64,000 bases of DNA, from NCBI RefSeq assembly GCF_009870125.1, contig NC_046683.1, positions 35,231,869 through 35,295,868 of the forward strand. The letters run 5' to 3'. Source of the stretch: Drosophila pseudoobscura (lineage: Eukaryota > Arthropoda > Insecta > Diptera > Drosophilidae). The notes beneath the pieces were generated by a model. It made no database searches, was not told the origin of the DNA, and saw only the letters and a list, made by a program, of their open reading frames with translations. Shown here piece after piece: positions 54,196 through 64,000 of the stretch. Within the stretch, counting starts at the first letter, position 1, and each line of letters starts with the position of its first letter. The position numbers and the translations under genes are program-made.

Positions 54196-54883
54196 TTTAG
54201 TTTGGCAGAGAAAAACGCTATGGGCCTCTCGTTCTGCTCGTCATCCAGTTGGAAGAGTACGGTTTCAACCCCATAATGTGAGGCGTCGCACTGTATGTAG
54301 AAGTGCCGCTTGAAATCCGCGTGTACCAAGACTGGTGCCGAGGTGAGTGCAGCTTTTAGCTCCCCCATGGCTCGTTTTGCCTCCTCCGTCAATTTAAACT
54401 TTCCATTTCCCGACTTTTTCAGGGCGTCTGTGAGCGGACCGGCCATCTCAGCATAGTTTTTCATAAAGCGCCGGTACCAGCCCGCAGTTCCCAGGAAACT
54501 ACGCAATTCTCGAACAGATCGCGGCTCGGGAAGGCGTAAAATGGCCGACACACGATCCGGATCCATCTTCAGCGCTCCTCCTCCCACTATAAATCCCAGG
54601 TATTTAATGTTTTTATAGCAAAAATGAGATTTGCTCAGCCCTATCGTTAAATTTGCTTCTCGTAGACGCTCGGCAACCTGTCGCAGAATCTTCACGTGCG
54701 TTTGGAAGTCCTCAGCTATCATCAGCAAGTCGTCGAGATACGCATAGACGTTTGAACGCATCTCAACCGGAATCACCTTATCGACCAGTCTACATAGGCG
54801 TTGTGCGGCGTTGCAGAGACCAAAGGGCATCATACGGAACTGGTACAGAGGCCGTCCCGGCACCGTGAACGCCGTATATTCTC
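54141..54883 (-). pseudogene. pol: Gypsy RT palm, connection and RNase H N-terminus (copy D)
   Basis: This is the longest RT palm frame in the window: TAFTVPGRPLYQFRMMPFGL, the catalytic YAYLDDLLMIAED, LGFIVGGGALKMDP, the connection LRSFLGTAGWYRRFM and RNase H FYIQCDASHYGVETVLFQ. Unlike the other copies it keeps the 16 bases coding EPRSVRE, so palm and connection are in one frame. It ends at ECLRQP, where all copies shift frame in RNase H. Confidence 0.88.
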
Positions 54884-55777
54884 CTAGTCCAGCTCGATTT
54901 GCCAAAAAGCGAATTTTAAGTCAACGCTGGAGATATATATCGTCTGATCGAAACGCGACAAAATCCCCTCGATGCTAGGAAATGGGTAAGCGTCCTTGAT
55001 GGTTACTTTGGCTTTCGGGCATCGAGACAGAAACGATTTTTGCCCGGCCTTCGCACCACGGTGGTACGGTTGCTCCACGGACTCGATGACTCCCAAAGCC
55101 AACATTTTGTCCACATCCCCACACACCACTTCCTGCATCGCTGGCGACAGCGGGTAATGTCGATCCTTCACAGGCTCGGCCTTCTCCACCAACTGAATTT
55201 TGTGAGTCTCTCTCGACGTCCTCCCCAGGCCTACGGCTTCGAAAGTCAGAAACTCTGCCTTCACCTGATCCAAGGCTGCCTTTTGCTCTTCTGACAACTC
55301 CCATTCTTCCTGCACTATCTCCTTCTCCGGGCCTTCCACATAGTGAGCGACTTGATCAGCCAGCACTTCTTCCACTAATCTGTGAGATGGCCCTACTGGA
55401 CCTTCTCCCATCACCTCAGGAGCCAATGAGAATACCCGCCAAAAGTCTACCCCCAAGTAAATTTCCTTTTCCAAGAAAAGGCATACGAAAAACGGTAATT
55501 CTACTCGGCCAACGATTGAGCGATCTTCCCCATTCGCTACCTTCACTATAGAAGAATACCTACGAGCCTCCACGCCCAGCTTCTCCAGGAATTTCTGACC
55601 ATTACACCCTAGAATGCTGTGTATATCGCCTGAATCCAACAGGCCTCGCACGGACTCGCCCATTTTAGAGGTTTCTGCGAAAACTCTCGGGTCTTTCTTG
55701 CAACAATGCTTTACTGAAGCAATCACCTGCCTCCTCATAGCTCGCCTTTGCTTAAACCGGGATCTCGCCTTTCTCAC
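54884..55777 (-). pseudogene. pol: Gypsy protease and RT fingers (copy D)
   Basis: The frame has 297 codons. The retropepsin site reads LLDSGDIHSIL instead of LLDSGATHSML, replacing the conserved alanine after DSG with aspartate. RT fingers are recognisable, but between VIES and KVTIKDAYPFP about 20 residues are out of frame: an 11-bp deletion near 55080 and a 4-bp deletion near 55010 together restore the frame. It does not have the TAG after EGIL seen in other copies (EGILSRFDQTIYISSVDLKF) and ends at a TAG after IELD. Confidence 0.87.
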
Positions 55778-55897
55778 CCGAACCGACAGAAAATATTCTA
55801 TTTCGGGTTTCTAAATAATTTCTTAAGCGCTATTCATATGATAAGTTTCTTAACCTAGCATGCAAATTACGTCTATCTAATTAATTTTTATTCTCTT

Positions 55898-56600
55898 CTA
55901 CTGTCTCTCCGCAGCCCCCTTCTGTGAGCGTGATTCGCCTGCTTGGATCGCACTCCTCTTCATGTTTCCCGCGCAATTCGGACAGGTCGGACAATATGCA
56001 TCGGGCTTTCCACACCGGTAGCAGAAAATTCGCCTCTCCGATGCCATACAGTCCCTAAAGCCATGATCGGTCTGCCCGCATTTCCAGCAAATCGACTTCT
56101 GTGGAACACGCTGTTTCACTTGGGCTTCCTCAATGACTTCTGCCTCTTCATCGCTAATCGACCGATCCTGCGCGACCTCGCTGACGTTCGCATTCGCCCC
56201 GCGGCCATAGTTTGTGGCTTTGGGTGCTCCTCGCCACGAAGATCGAGCCTTCCTCATCAGATGTGCCTCTATTTCCATGCACTCATCCCGCAGTTGGTCT
56301 AAGGAATAAACCCGTGCGCCGTAGACGAAACTCGCTATCTTATCTGTGAGTGCCTTTTTGACGATTTTTACCATCTTCTTTTCAGGTGGTGGCATCTCCA
56401 AGCTCGAAGCGAGCTTTCTCATGACATGGAAGAAGTCTTCCCCACTCTCGTTTGACCGCTACATTCTCTCTCGCAGTTCTCTCATGCGGTCGAACTCGGA
56501 CGCCGTGCCTCGGAAACTTCGCCCCTTAGTTCCTGCCAAACACCACCGCTCTGGTCGCGGATGTACCGCCAGTACCATTCCCACGTGTTTCCTGTAACCA
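55898..56600 (-). pseudogene. gag: Gypsy gag middle and nucleocapsid (copy D)
   Basis: One continuous frame runs from the shared frameshift near 56535 through FRGTASEFDRM, VMRKLASSLEMPPPEKKM and TDKIASFVYGARVYSLDQLRDE to the Cys-rich nucleocapsid (CWKCGQTDHGFRDC, CYRCGK, CPTCPNCAGN) and stops at 55898. The two stops that split the other Gags are absent, so this is the best Gag C-terminal half. A non-coding gap of about 120 bp separates it from pol. Confidence 0.87.
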
Positions 56601-57456
56601 GGTGATGAAACCCCTTAAGAACTTCATCCCACGGACAGCGGCATTGGGCTTGTAGGAATTCAATTCGGAACACAAAATCCTCGACCGTCATTTTGTTGCT
56701 GTCTCCGTCGAACCTCACGTCCCATTTTTCGACTCGGCCCCACCGTGGCCAAGGTCTATAACCCGAGGGATTTGGATGCGGATCTTCTCGAGGAATCCCA
56801 CCAGCTCTCCTACTCTCGCCACGACCCTGACCCGAGTGTCTGAGTGTTATCGGGTTTCGCCAATTTCGCGCTTGATGCCCACCCCGTTGATGCTGCTCAC
56901 TGGATGCGGTCGGTCCTACTCCTGAAGACGGTTCCGGACCAATACCACCTCGCCCCGAGCGAGCCAAATGTGGTTTTGGTGGCGGAATCGGCGCATCAGT
57001 CGTGCTAGACGGCTTCCTTTTCGGGATTGCTCCTCGATACTCCTGCTCGCGGTGAACCTCCTCCCGCTGCGGTTCATTCTGCTGCTGCAGCTGTCTAACC
57101 GGCTGGAGTACCTCGTTGAGTTGGTGCATCATCTCGATAAACCTCTTTCGCAACTCCTCCTGCAACACCCGACTAATCGAGTCAGTGTTCGCTGCCCTGT
57201 GTGTCGCATGAGCCTGAGCCAACGATACGTTGACTGCTGATGCCAGTTCGGAAGCAAGCGTGGGTGTAGGATCGGACATTGGCCATTCTTCTGACCTGGC
57301 CTGGACCGGTGTTCTCGGCAACCCACCCACAGCTCCAAGTTCCTCCCGATCTTGATCAAACAACGCCCCTGACACTTCTCCTATCTGGTCCACTGTTTTG
57401 TTTACGCGTGATCGCGTATGATACTGTCGACTACCCCCTTCTTGTGGCATCTGCAC
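56482..57456 (-). pseudogene. gag: Gypsy gag N-terminal half (copy D)
   Basis: The 324-codon frame has native start MQMPQEGGSR, a helical Q/E-rich part, a proline-rich linker and the capsid-like domain (VEKWDVRFDGDSNKMTVEDF, WDEVLKGFHHLVTGNTWEWY). It loses frame after VWQELRG exactly as in copy B. A one-base change there would join it to the following segment, so the two halves are one Gag. Confidence 0.88.
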
Positions 57457-58611
57457 CGAGCAACACCAATCCTACAAAAAAGCAAACTCCTAAACTAAGA
57501 TAATATATATAAATAAACAAATAAATACCCAAAGAAATAACTAGCAAAAATAAATAACACCACGCTTCGGACCAATAAATACTCCGATAAATAAATAAAT
57601 AAATACCGATATAAATATTGCGCCAACTAGCGCCGTTAACGAGATATATGCAATTAAATATTTGAATAAATAAATAATAACATACGACACTCAAACTTCA
57701 AGCACATTCAACACAACACAAAACCTAACAACAAAAATTCCTAACAGTTCTTCTTCTTCTTACAAGACCCATTAAGGGGGGACACGTGACTAGCCGGGAC
57801 CAGTAACTGCTCCAGTTTCTGCGCTCCACTTGACAATCGCCCTACGGATATCCTACAATTACGAACACCACCTTTGTGTGGCCTGTCATCTACTCTAGTC
57901 ATCGCTCTAAGCGATGGCCGATAAACGAGAAGCCTCACGGTGCATGAGCTCACTTTGCTTGTGATTTGTTCCTGTCATCCATAATACCGATCTGCCATGA
58001 CAACAGATGCATCGCGGGTTGTCTTAACGACTCTCGGGCCACCTACTCCTCACCACATCTCGGCAGACAGACAACAGGTTCAAAACACGAAAGCGGCTTT
58101 GTTTTAAACAAACAGGTGCGAAACTAAAATGAACATTTACCTACATGACTTACTCTAACTTATTCCAATATCACATTCCATCACAGATTTATTCGATATC
58201 ACAGTCCACCAGGCAATGTGTCCGCCGCAAACTCCCTGTCCATTTTTTTGTTGAACGGCAGTGACTTACGTTCACTTGCGACATCGAATAGCGACAAAAT
58301 GTTCAACTGTAATTCGTAAGTCCCTATCACATATTTTATATTTCCGTTAACTGCCTCCGTCTATCCATCCCTAGCATCAATCACCCCGCGCCATTAAGGA
58401 CCAGCTTTACGCTCACCTTAAGCCTGCAGCAGCGACTTCTGCCGGGACAGCTAAACTGCACTTCGCAAGCTGTCGTCTTCTCCACAAAATTTATTTTTTT
58501 TTTTCATTCCCCGCATCTGCCTTTACCAGCCCGAGTGACTTTTGTTGTAATACCACCCGAACCTGCGTCAGTCCAGATGCATGCGGATTCGAAAATAAAT
58601 TGGGCGCCATT
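57457..58611 (-). other. Gypsy 5' leader and primer-binding site (copy D)
   Basis: A leader of about 1.15 kb, colinear with 9351-10486. The primer-binding site is at about 58591-58609 (TGGCGCCCAATTTATTTTC on the minus strand), two bases inside the LTR. Confidence 0.78.
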
Positions 58612-59997
58612 TGTTACACTTGGCTTGTTTCCCAGGGGGCAATGCCGGCTAGCTGTCGACCCCAGGGCTGGGTAGTTCCCCTTGCCCGCCAAATGTAGAC
58701 AAAAAAAGGAGACATCTAACTTCTCGGGACATCAAAACTAACAACAACCTAAAGACAAAGAAAATCATAAACAGACGGCTATCAAGTGGGTGAAGCTTGG
58801 GTGTTATCACTTCGCGCGCCCGCCCTACCTGTGACCAAACACAACGTTCATTTTGGCCACCCCCTACTGGAACGGCTGCGGCTGGCCTAATCCATGGCTT
58901 ACGCCACGCGTCCTCCCTCTATTTTAATTTACTGCATCATGTTTCAATATATATCCAAGCTTTAATAATTATAAATTGACAATTTCATCTTTCTCATAAA
59001 TAAATAGATACACTCAAAATTATCACTAACCAAAAAGAAACACCAAAACGTTCGACACAAAGGCAAACAAGGAAATAACTGCTGAAATTTTGTTCAACCA
59101 ACAGGAATATCCTCACCCATACGTAATGGAACATGTGTAGACGGGTGGATCCAGTTTTACGTGAGTTAATTTAACTCGGGCCTTTACGGAGACTTAACCT
59201 ACCAAGAGTTTTGTTAAGGGTCCCCGGAACATAAACAATAAACAATAAGGAGATTTCCCCAAATCGCTCGACCAACTACGGTGGACTGACGGGACCCCCG
59301 CGTCACCCACTAAGGGTTAATCTGCTGGAACTGAACAGCTAGCTGATTGCAGATTTGTGTTCGTGAAAGGTGTTGGTGTTTTTACATATTTAGTTCAATG
59401 GCCAAGATGTTACGTTAAACGGTTTAAGCTAATAATAAATACTAAATACTATATAAAGGACAACACACAGAACAAAATAACATTTAATGTGGAAGGTGTT
59501 TGGAGTGTGGATAATGTTTTAAGTAAGTTCAAACGACGTGGGCAATCGCTGGCCGTGGCCGGTCAGCCCTAAATTTATATAGGTCCGTGTATATGTGTGC
59601 GCGTGTGTGTTCGTAAATAGGGTTTCGGGGTTTCTACGTGGTGCATGAGACCAAACGTGTGGCACGCACTGGAAGGCGATGCAACGATCGTGCGATGTGG
59701 CTAGGATCGCCCTGGCAGCTAAATCGTCCTCTTCCACCCCCCCTTCATACGTCGCGCGCTTCTTGGCTCACACACGCGCAACTGGAATGAAATCACTCAG
59801 GTTCACGTTGGACAGTCTTCTTCACTGCAGTCGACTATCTCGAACTCCAGTGTTCCTCTCCAGGAAGCCTTCTGGTTCGGTTCTGGTGGCTGTATTCCTT
59901 TCCGGCTGTGAGTCAAATTTCCTGCATTGCAACCTATTTGCTCGACCGCCTTTTTCTGTACTCACTTCAAATTTTCTGTTTTAAGCACAAAATTTCA
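58612..59997 (-). repeat. Gypsy 5' LTR of copy D, type 2 on both sides of the switch point
   Basis: About 1386 bp; type 2 variants occur throughout and there is no long C-tract (only CCACCCCCCC near 59734). Homology with other LTRs ends at AAAATTTCA (59997), 21 bases short of the edge inferred from the polypurine tract, so its outer U3 end is probably cut off. The following sequence is foreign. Confidence 0.85.
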
Positions 59998-60366
59998 GAG
60001 GGGCTGATTCGACGTTACTCTTCCGTCCACGATCTACGATTTCCATAATCCACTCCACGTTTTCTAATATTTTCACTCCTATTTATACCTTTTTCCCTTA
60101 CTAATACATATAACTAATCCTATTATATTCCTCATATCCCCTTACTAATACATATAACTAATCCTATCCTATTCCTCATATCCCCAGTAACGGCTCCAGC
60201 TCCTCCCGATGTCCCCATACACCTCCCTGGACTTCCGCTAGATGGCGCGTCGCCCTCAGCCCTGGCCACCTATCGTTCAGGTGGGACTGGAACAATATTC
60301 TCTTTCGCTCGTCAGCGTTGCTTGTCGCTGTTGTTGTTGCTTAATCTTTTCGTTTGGCTAGACATT
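59998..60366. other. Unassigned spacer with a 44-bp tandem duplication
   Basis: From 60095 to about 60182 a 44-bp segment (CCCTTACTAATACATATAAC and following) occurs twice with two or three differences. No ORF or element is recognised. Confidence 0.6.
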
Positions 60367-60977
60367 TGCGAGTTGAGTTGTAAATTCGAACTGAATTTTA
60401 TTCTTAAAATCAGAGCCCTATATGTAATTTCACAATGAGGCAAGAGGTACAACTTCTTATTCTATAATTATCTTAGACCGACGCAAAGGATACATTTTAC
60501 TTCGGGTGGTTATTTGAGTGCATGTTTATTTAAGTGTTATTTTAGGACTGAATTGGTTAAGTGTTTTCTCAACTTGTGTTTTGTTGCAGTATCTTTTAAT
60601 GGGTTACAGATCTTTGTTTACACCCCAACAGTCATTATTTATCTACTTTATGTTATTTTTTAGAGATCAGTTATTTGGATACATGAGTGAATGTGTACAA
60701 TAATATGTTTATGTTTGAACATTCTACAAAAACCCGAAAGTGGCATGGCTTTGACGGTAATTTGTTCATGTTTGAACATTCTGCAAAGGGCCAAAAGCAT
60801 GGTTTTGTATTTTGATTCTTGTGAACCTTTTTGTGTACATATTCTTTATGGCTATATAGATATATAGCTATAATTAAAAATGTGGATAATCATTTACGAT
60901 CAATTACAGTGGGTAGGGAAGTGCTATCGTTTGCAATCTTCGTGCTACCTTAATTCTTCTTATGGCATAGATTATTA
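60367..60977 (-). repeat. BEL-2 LTR and env end, left of DINE-1
   Basis: It is colinear with 20311-20876, including TGCGAGTTGAGTTGTAAATT and the TCTGCAAAGGGCC repeats, with env-like 3' coding at the right. It is interrupted by DINE-1 at 60978. Confidence 0.78.
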
Positions 60978-62009
60978 TACCCGATACTCAAAATGAGTAT
61001 TGGGGTATATTAGATTTGTGGTGAAAGTGGATGTGTGTAACGTCCAGAAGGAATCTTTTCCGACCCCATAAGGTATATATATTCTTGATCAGCATCAATA
61101 GCCGAGTCGATTGAGCCCTGTCTGTCTGTCCGTCCGTCCGTCTGTCCGTCCCTATCAGCGCCTAGTGCTAAAAGACTATAAGAGCTAAAGCAACGACGTT
61201 TCATATCCGGACTTCTGTGATATGTCACTGCTACAAGTATTTTTAAAAACTGTGCTCCGCCCCACAAAGGACGAAAATCTGTGGCATCCACAAATTCAAA
61301 GATACGAGAAAACTGAAAACTCAGAATAGTAGAGAATGACCATATCTTTTACACTGCAGAATATGAATTGGATCGTATTATTATTATAGCCAGCATCAAG
61401 AAAACAATTTAATTTTTTCTCGCCCTATCTTTCTCTAACACACACGTAGCATAGCCGGCTTTACTTAAGACTATACAAGTTAGAGCAACCAAATTTGGTA
61501 TCCACACTCCTGAGATATCGGACCGAGACGAGTTTGCCGCAAAATTTCCCCACAGTCCCTTCCGCCCCCGCAAAGGACGAAAATCTGGGGATATTCACAA
61601 ATCTCAGAGACTATTAAGGCTAGAGTAACCAAATTTGGCATCCGCACTCCTGTTAGATCTCACTATAAAACGTATATCTCAGAATTTCGCCCCACCCCCT
61701 TCCACCCCCACAAAGGACGAAAATCTGTTGCATCCAGAATACTGCAGATTCGAGAAAATAAAAACGCCCAATCATAGAGAATGACCATATCGGATCGTTT
61801 TTATAGCCAAAAGGAACAAATCAATTTGCAGTGGCTACGCAGCGCCCGACGTCACGCTCAGACTGATTTTCTCTCTCTCTCTCGCACGCAGTCTTTGTCG
61901 TGTCGTTTAAAATAAGCGGCGTCTGCCAGAGGATAGCCACACTGACTAAGTATCGGGTATAAATGTAGAGTTGCGGTGTCCGCTGCAACTCACAACGTTC
62001 CCCCTCGTC
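60978..62009 (+). mobile_element. Full-length DINE-1/Helentron-like element
   Basis: The element is about 1030 bp. The 5' end is the hairpin ACCCGATACTCAAAATGAGT; a (GTCY)n core lies at 61121-61150; two diverged internal blocks each contain ACCAAATTTGG; the 3' end TATCGGGTATAAATG is followed by a hairpin of GTTGCGGTGTCCGC type and ends CCCCCTCGT. The flanks ATTATTA and ATATTATTAG are contiguous at 20868-20884, so the edges are set by an empty site. It is non-autonomous and has no ORF. Confidence 0.85.
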
Positions 62010-62317
62010 AATATTATTAGTATTATGCTTCCGATAATTAAGGCCGCATGTTCAGATACATGATGTAACTTAAGTTCTTTTAAATCGTGTTGACAATCTT
62101 TTAACAATTTTAATTCGTTTTTTAAGTTATCCATTTCTTCTGTGTGGTTAATGTATGGTACTGTTAATGGATTCCAAACAATTTTTGGTATTTTACTTAT
62201 ATTACTTATAAAAAAGGATGAAATTGGCTCGTAGCTTTCTGTTTGAATATTGTGATGAGGTATTAGTATTTTATTATCGGTTCGCACAGTACAAACATGA
62301 TTGTATTGGACGTTGAC
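62010..62317 (-). pseudogene. BEL-2 env-like C-terminal part, right of DINE-1
   Basis: Coding is colinear with 20870-21120: SYEPISSFFISN, KIVWNPLTVPYINHTEEMDN, a heptad-like stretch and the anchor AALIIGSIILIILT, which runs into DINE-1. On the other side it abuts the CR1 3' end, so env upstream of it is missing. Confidence 0.78.
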
Positions 62318-63064
62318 ATGCAATGACTATTTTACAAGAGGCGATGCAATTACTGCACCGTCAAGTGGTCCGTGTGACACCAGCAGAAGGCTGTTGCGCG
62401 CGGATCCAAGGCAAAACGCAGCCCTCCTCCCACCCAACCGACCGAGGGGCGCTGCCGCATGACGCGAACATGCAGGAAAGATAGGAAAGATAGATAGATT
62501 CGAGGAAAATGTACACTTACTAAGAAACTAAGAATGCATTCAAAATACAAATACAAATACCACTACAATTACTGATTATTGTAAAGGTGTGCGATGATTA
62601 GTAACTTAATAAGAGGAAGAGAATAAGTGGTGGATATAATATGGTAGCGGGAATTCTAATCCGAGTATAAGACCCTAAACGGTTCATGCAAGGAATAATT
62701 CGATCTACAAAGTGGAAGGAGCAACGGAATATTCTGTACTGATTCTATACGGTCCTGGTGTACTTTTTACTGGACAAACTAGCGAGGTATAGAGAGTCTT
62801 TGTTATATAGGGGTCGTCAAATTCCTTTGACCACCTCTTTATAAACCCAAGCACGCCTATGTCCATGGTGGAAATGTATTTATTTAGAAATGTGTAGAAA
62901 TGTGCTCAGAAAACTTTAGCTTGGCGTTTAATATAACACCAAGATCATCCACCAGGGTAATTCTCTCAAGAGAACCACCACATAGGGAATATGGAGCCAA
63001 CAAAGATAGCTAGAAATCCATCTCAGAAGGTTGGGCGGAAACCCTAAATGGTCAAGTTTATGTG
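62318..63064 (-). mobile_element. CR1 3' UTR and RT remnants (copy D)
   Basis: Reading on the minus strand from 63064: a short RT start (TGTGCTAAACTTGACC-like) and, after deletions, LGVIL and FSEHI-like thumb codons (62860-62990), then the 3' UTR and the terminal TTGCATCGCCTC/ATTGCATGTCAACG motif at 62318-62345. Most of the RT palm, including YADD, is absent. Confidence 0.8.
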
Positions 63065-63997
63065 CTAGGGTCCACACAGTGCCTCGGCGCAGTACCTGAA
63101 CACACAACCTGGAACCCCGTCTGGACCCGGTGAAAACACGGGCTTAACTACTCGAAGATCATGAAGTAAAGAACATTCATTTATCAAGGAACGTAAAATT
63201 CCGTTCGACTTCGGTAAACCGCAAGGGTATGGATGACCAGCGTAGGTTTCCTCCAAATAGGTCGTCTGGAAAAAGTGGGCAAAAAGATCGGCAATTACCT
63301 GATCATTATTTGCCGACGTATTCCGAAATGATAGAGAGGATGGGTGTGTGGACATTCTACGCTTACTGCTTACGATGTAGTAAAACTGTTTAGGGTCCTG
63401 AGAAAAACGTATCCTGCATAAGTAATTCTTATAGCATTGAGCATTAAGAACTGAAAAGTTTGACCGAGCTATTACACACCGAGAGTGAGAAGTAGGAGAA
63501 CCCACTTCTTGAAATTTTGTATAAAGTCTTGATTTTAAGTTTTTTAGACTGGATAACTCTTTGGTAAACCAAAGGGGTTTTCCAGATCTAATCGGACAAG
63601 AAAGCGGGACACAAGAATCAAAAAATGTGCCAAGAGCATTGTAAATAATGTTTGTGCCTTTTATGAAATCAGTGCACAAGTACAAAGCGGACCAATCAAA
63701 ATCCCTAATGAGGTTATTAAGCTTCGCAAACTCGGCTTTACAAAAAATGCGGACACGTTCAGATAGCCTACTCAACCGATCCAATAAAGTTGGTCCTATA
63801 TCAAGCGAGACTTCCAAAGTAGGATGGTAGGCGTCTTCAGGTATAGTGAGCGGAAGGGCTCGGGTTAACAACACTATGGTCGGATCCGATACAAAGTATA
63901 GATCAAGCAATCGACCCAAGGAATTTTTCACATGATTGACTGGAGACAGGGACAGGTCAAGCAAGCTGTCAACAAAGTCATGTCGTGACATGGGCAC
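63065..63997 (-). pseudogene. CR1 ORF2 fragment: endonuclease end and EN-RT linker (copy D)
   Basis: The 310-codon frame is open to the window edge. It holds the endonuclease end (MSRHDFVDSLLDLSLSPVNH, LLDLYFVSDPTIVLL), the linker (SGKPLWFTKELSSLKNLKSR, IRFSQDPKQFY) and the RT entry block VVKPVFSPGPDGVPGCVFRY. It reads through the position where copy A is frameshifted (CKAEFAKLNNLIRDFDWSAL), so it shows the original reading frame. Its 5' part lies beyond 64000. Confidence 0.83.
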
Positions 63998-64000
63998 TAG

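Noticed and set aside
58612..59997. Treating the 5' LTR of copy D as full length with its edge at 59997
   Set aside because: The polypurine tract in two other copies places the LTR start 21 bases further out, so truncation is more likely; the alternative is stated in the entry.

Overview
The window reads as repeat-dense Drosophila heterochromatin (pericentromeric, or a piRNA-cluster-like locus). I found no convincing host gene, tRNA or rRNA. The genus call rests on the mix of families: DINE-1/Helentron-like elements with (GTCY)n cores and terminal hairpins, a LOA/Bilbo-type LINE, CR1-type LINEs, BEL/Pao elements with env-like ORFs, and a Ty3/Gypsy family with long (~1.3 kb) LTRs. I cannot name the species. 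Nearly every coding region carries frameshifts, stops or deletions. || Layout. 1-8618: two head-to-tail copies of a 4309-bp unit, almost identical, each a Gypsy internal region without an LTR; the array runs off the left edge. 8619-16900: the array passes without a break into an ordinary minus-strand Gypsy copy (gag, leader, LTR 10487-11850), then a second deleted copy (11851-15733) and a truncated LTR (15734-16900). 16901-19373: CR1 pieces split by a BEL LTR fragment. 19374-22414: two minus-strand BEL/Pao fragments. 22415-28079: a DINE-1 element split by a nearly full-length CR1 (22890-27500). 28080-31390: a second CR1-like fragment and a Jockey-superfamily LINE. 31521-48378: a plus-strand BEL/Pao element interrupted in env by CR1 material, a solo BEL LTR, a CR1-BEL-CR1 mosaic and a complete but frameshifted LOA element (40926-46377, 9-bp target duplication). 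48380-51331: a minus-strand LTR with a polypurine tract and unassigned sequence. 51332-59997: the most complete Gypsy copy. 60367-62317: a BEL LTR/env fragment holding a full-length DINE-1. 62318-64000: a minus-strand CR1 that leaves the window. || How the parts relate. The Gypsy copies share one ancestor that already carried several reading-frame breaks, so the local copies look amplified by DNA duplication or helped in trans. The 4309-bp unit is explained by three deletions in a tandem LTR-internal-LTR-internal arrangement, followed by amplification: a retrotransposon becoming a satellite. The four long LTRs form two parental types and two mosaics of opposite polarity that switch type in the same ~50-bp interval, which is the most unusual signal here. 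Because the array units are nearly identical, both observations need checking against assembly error.
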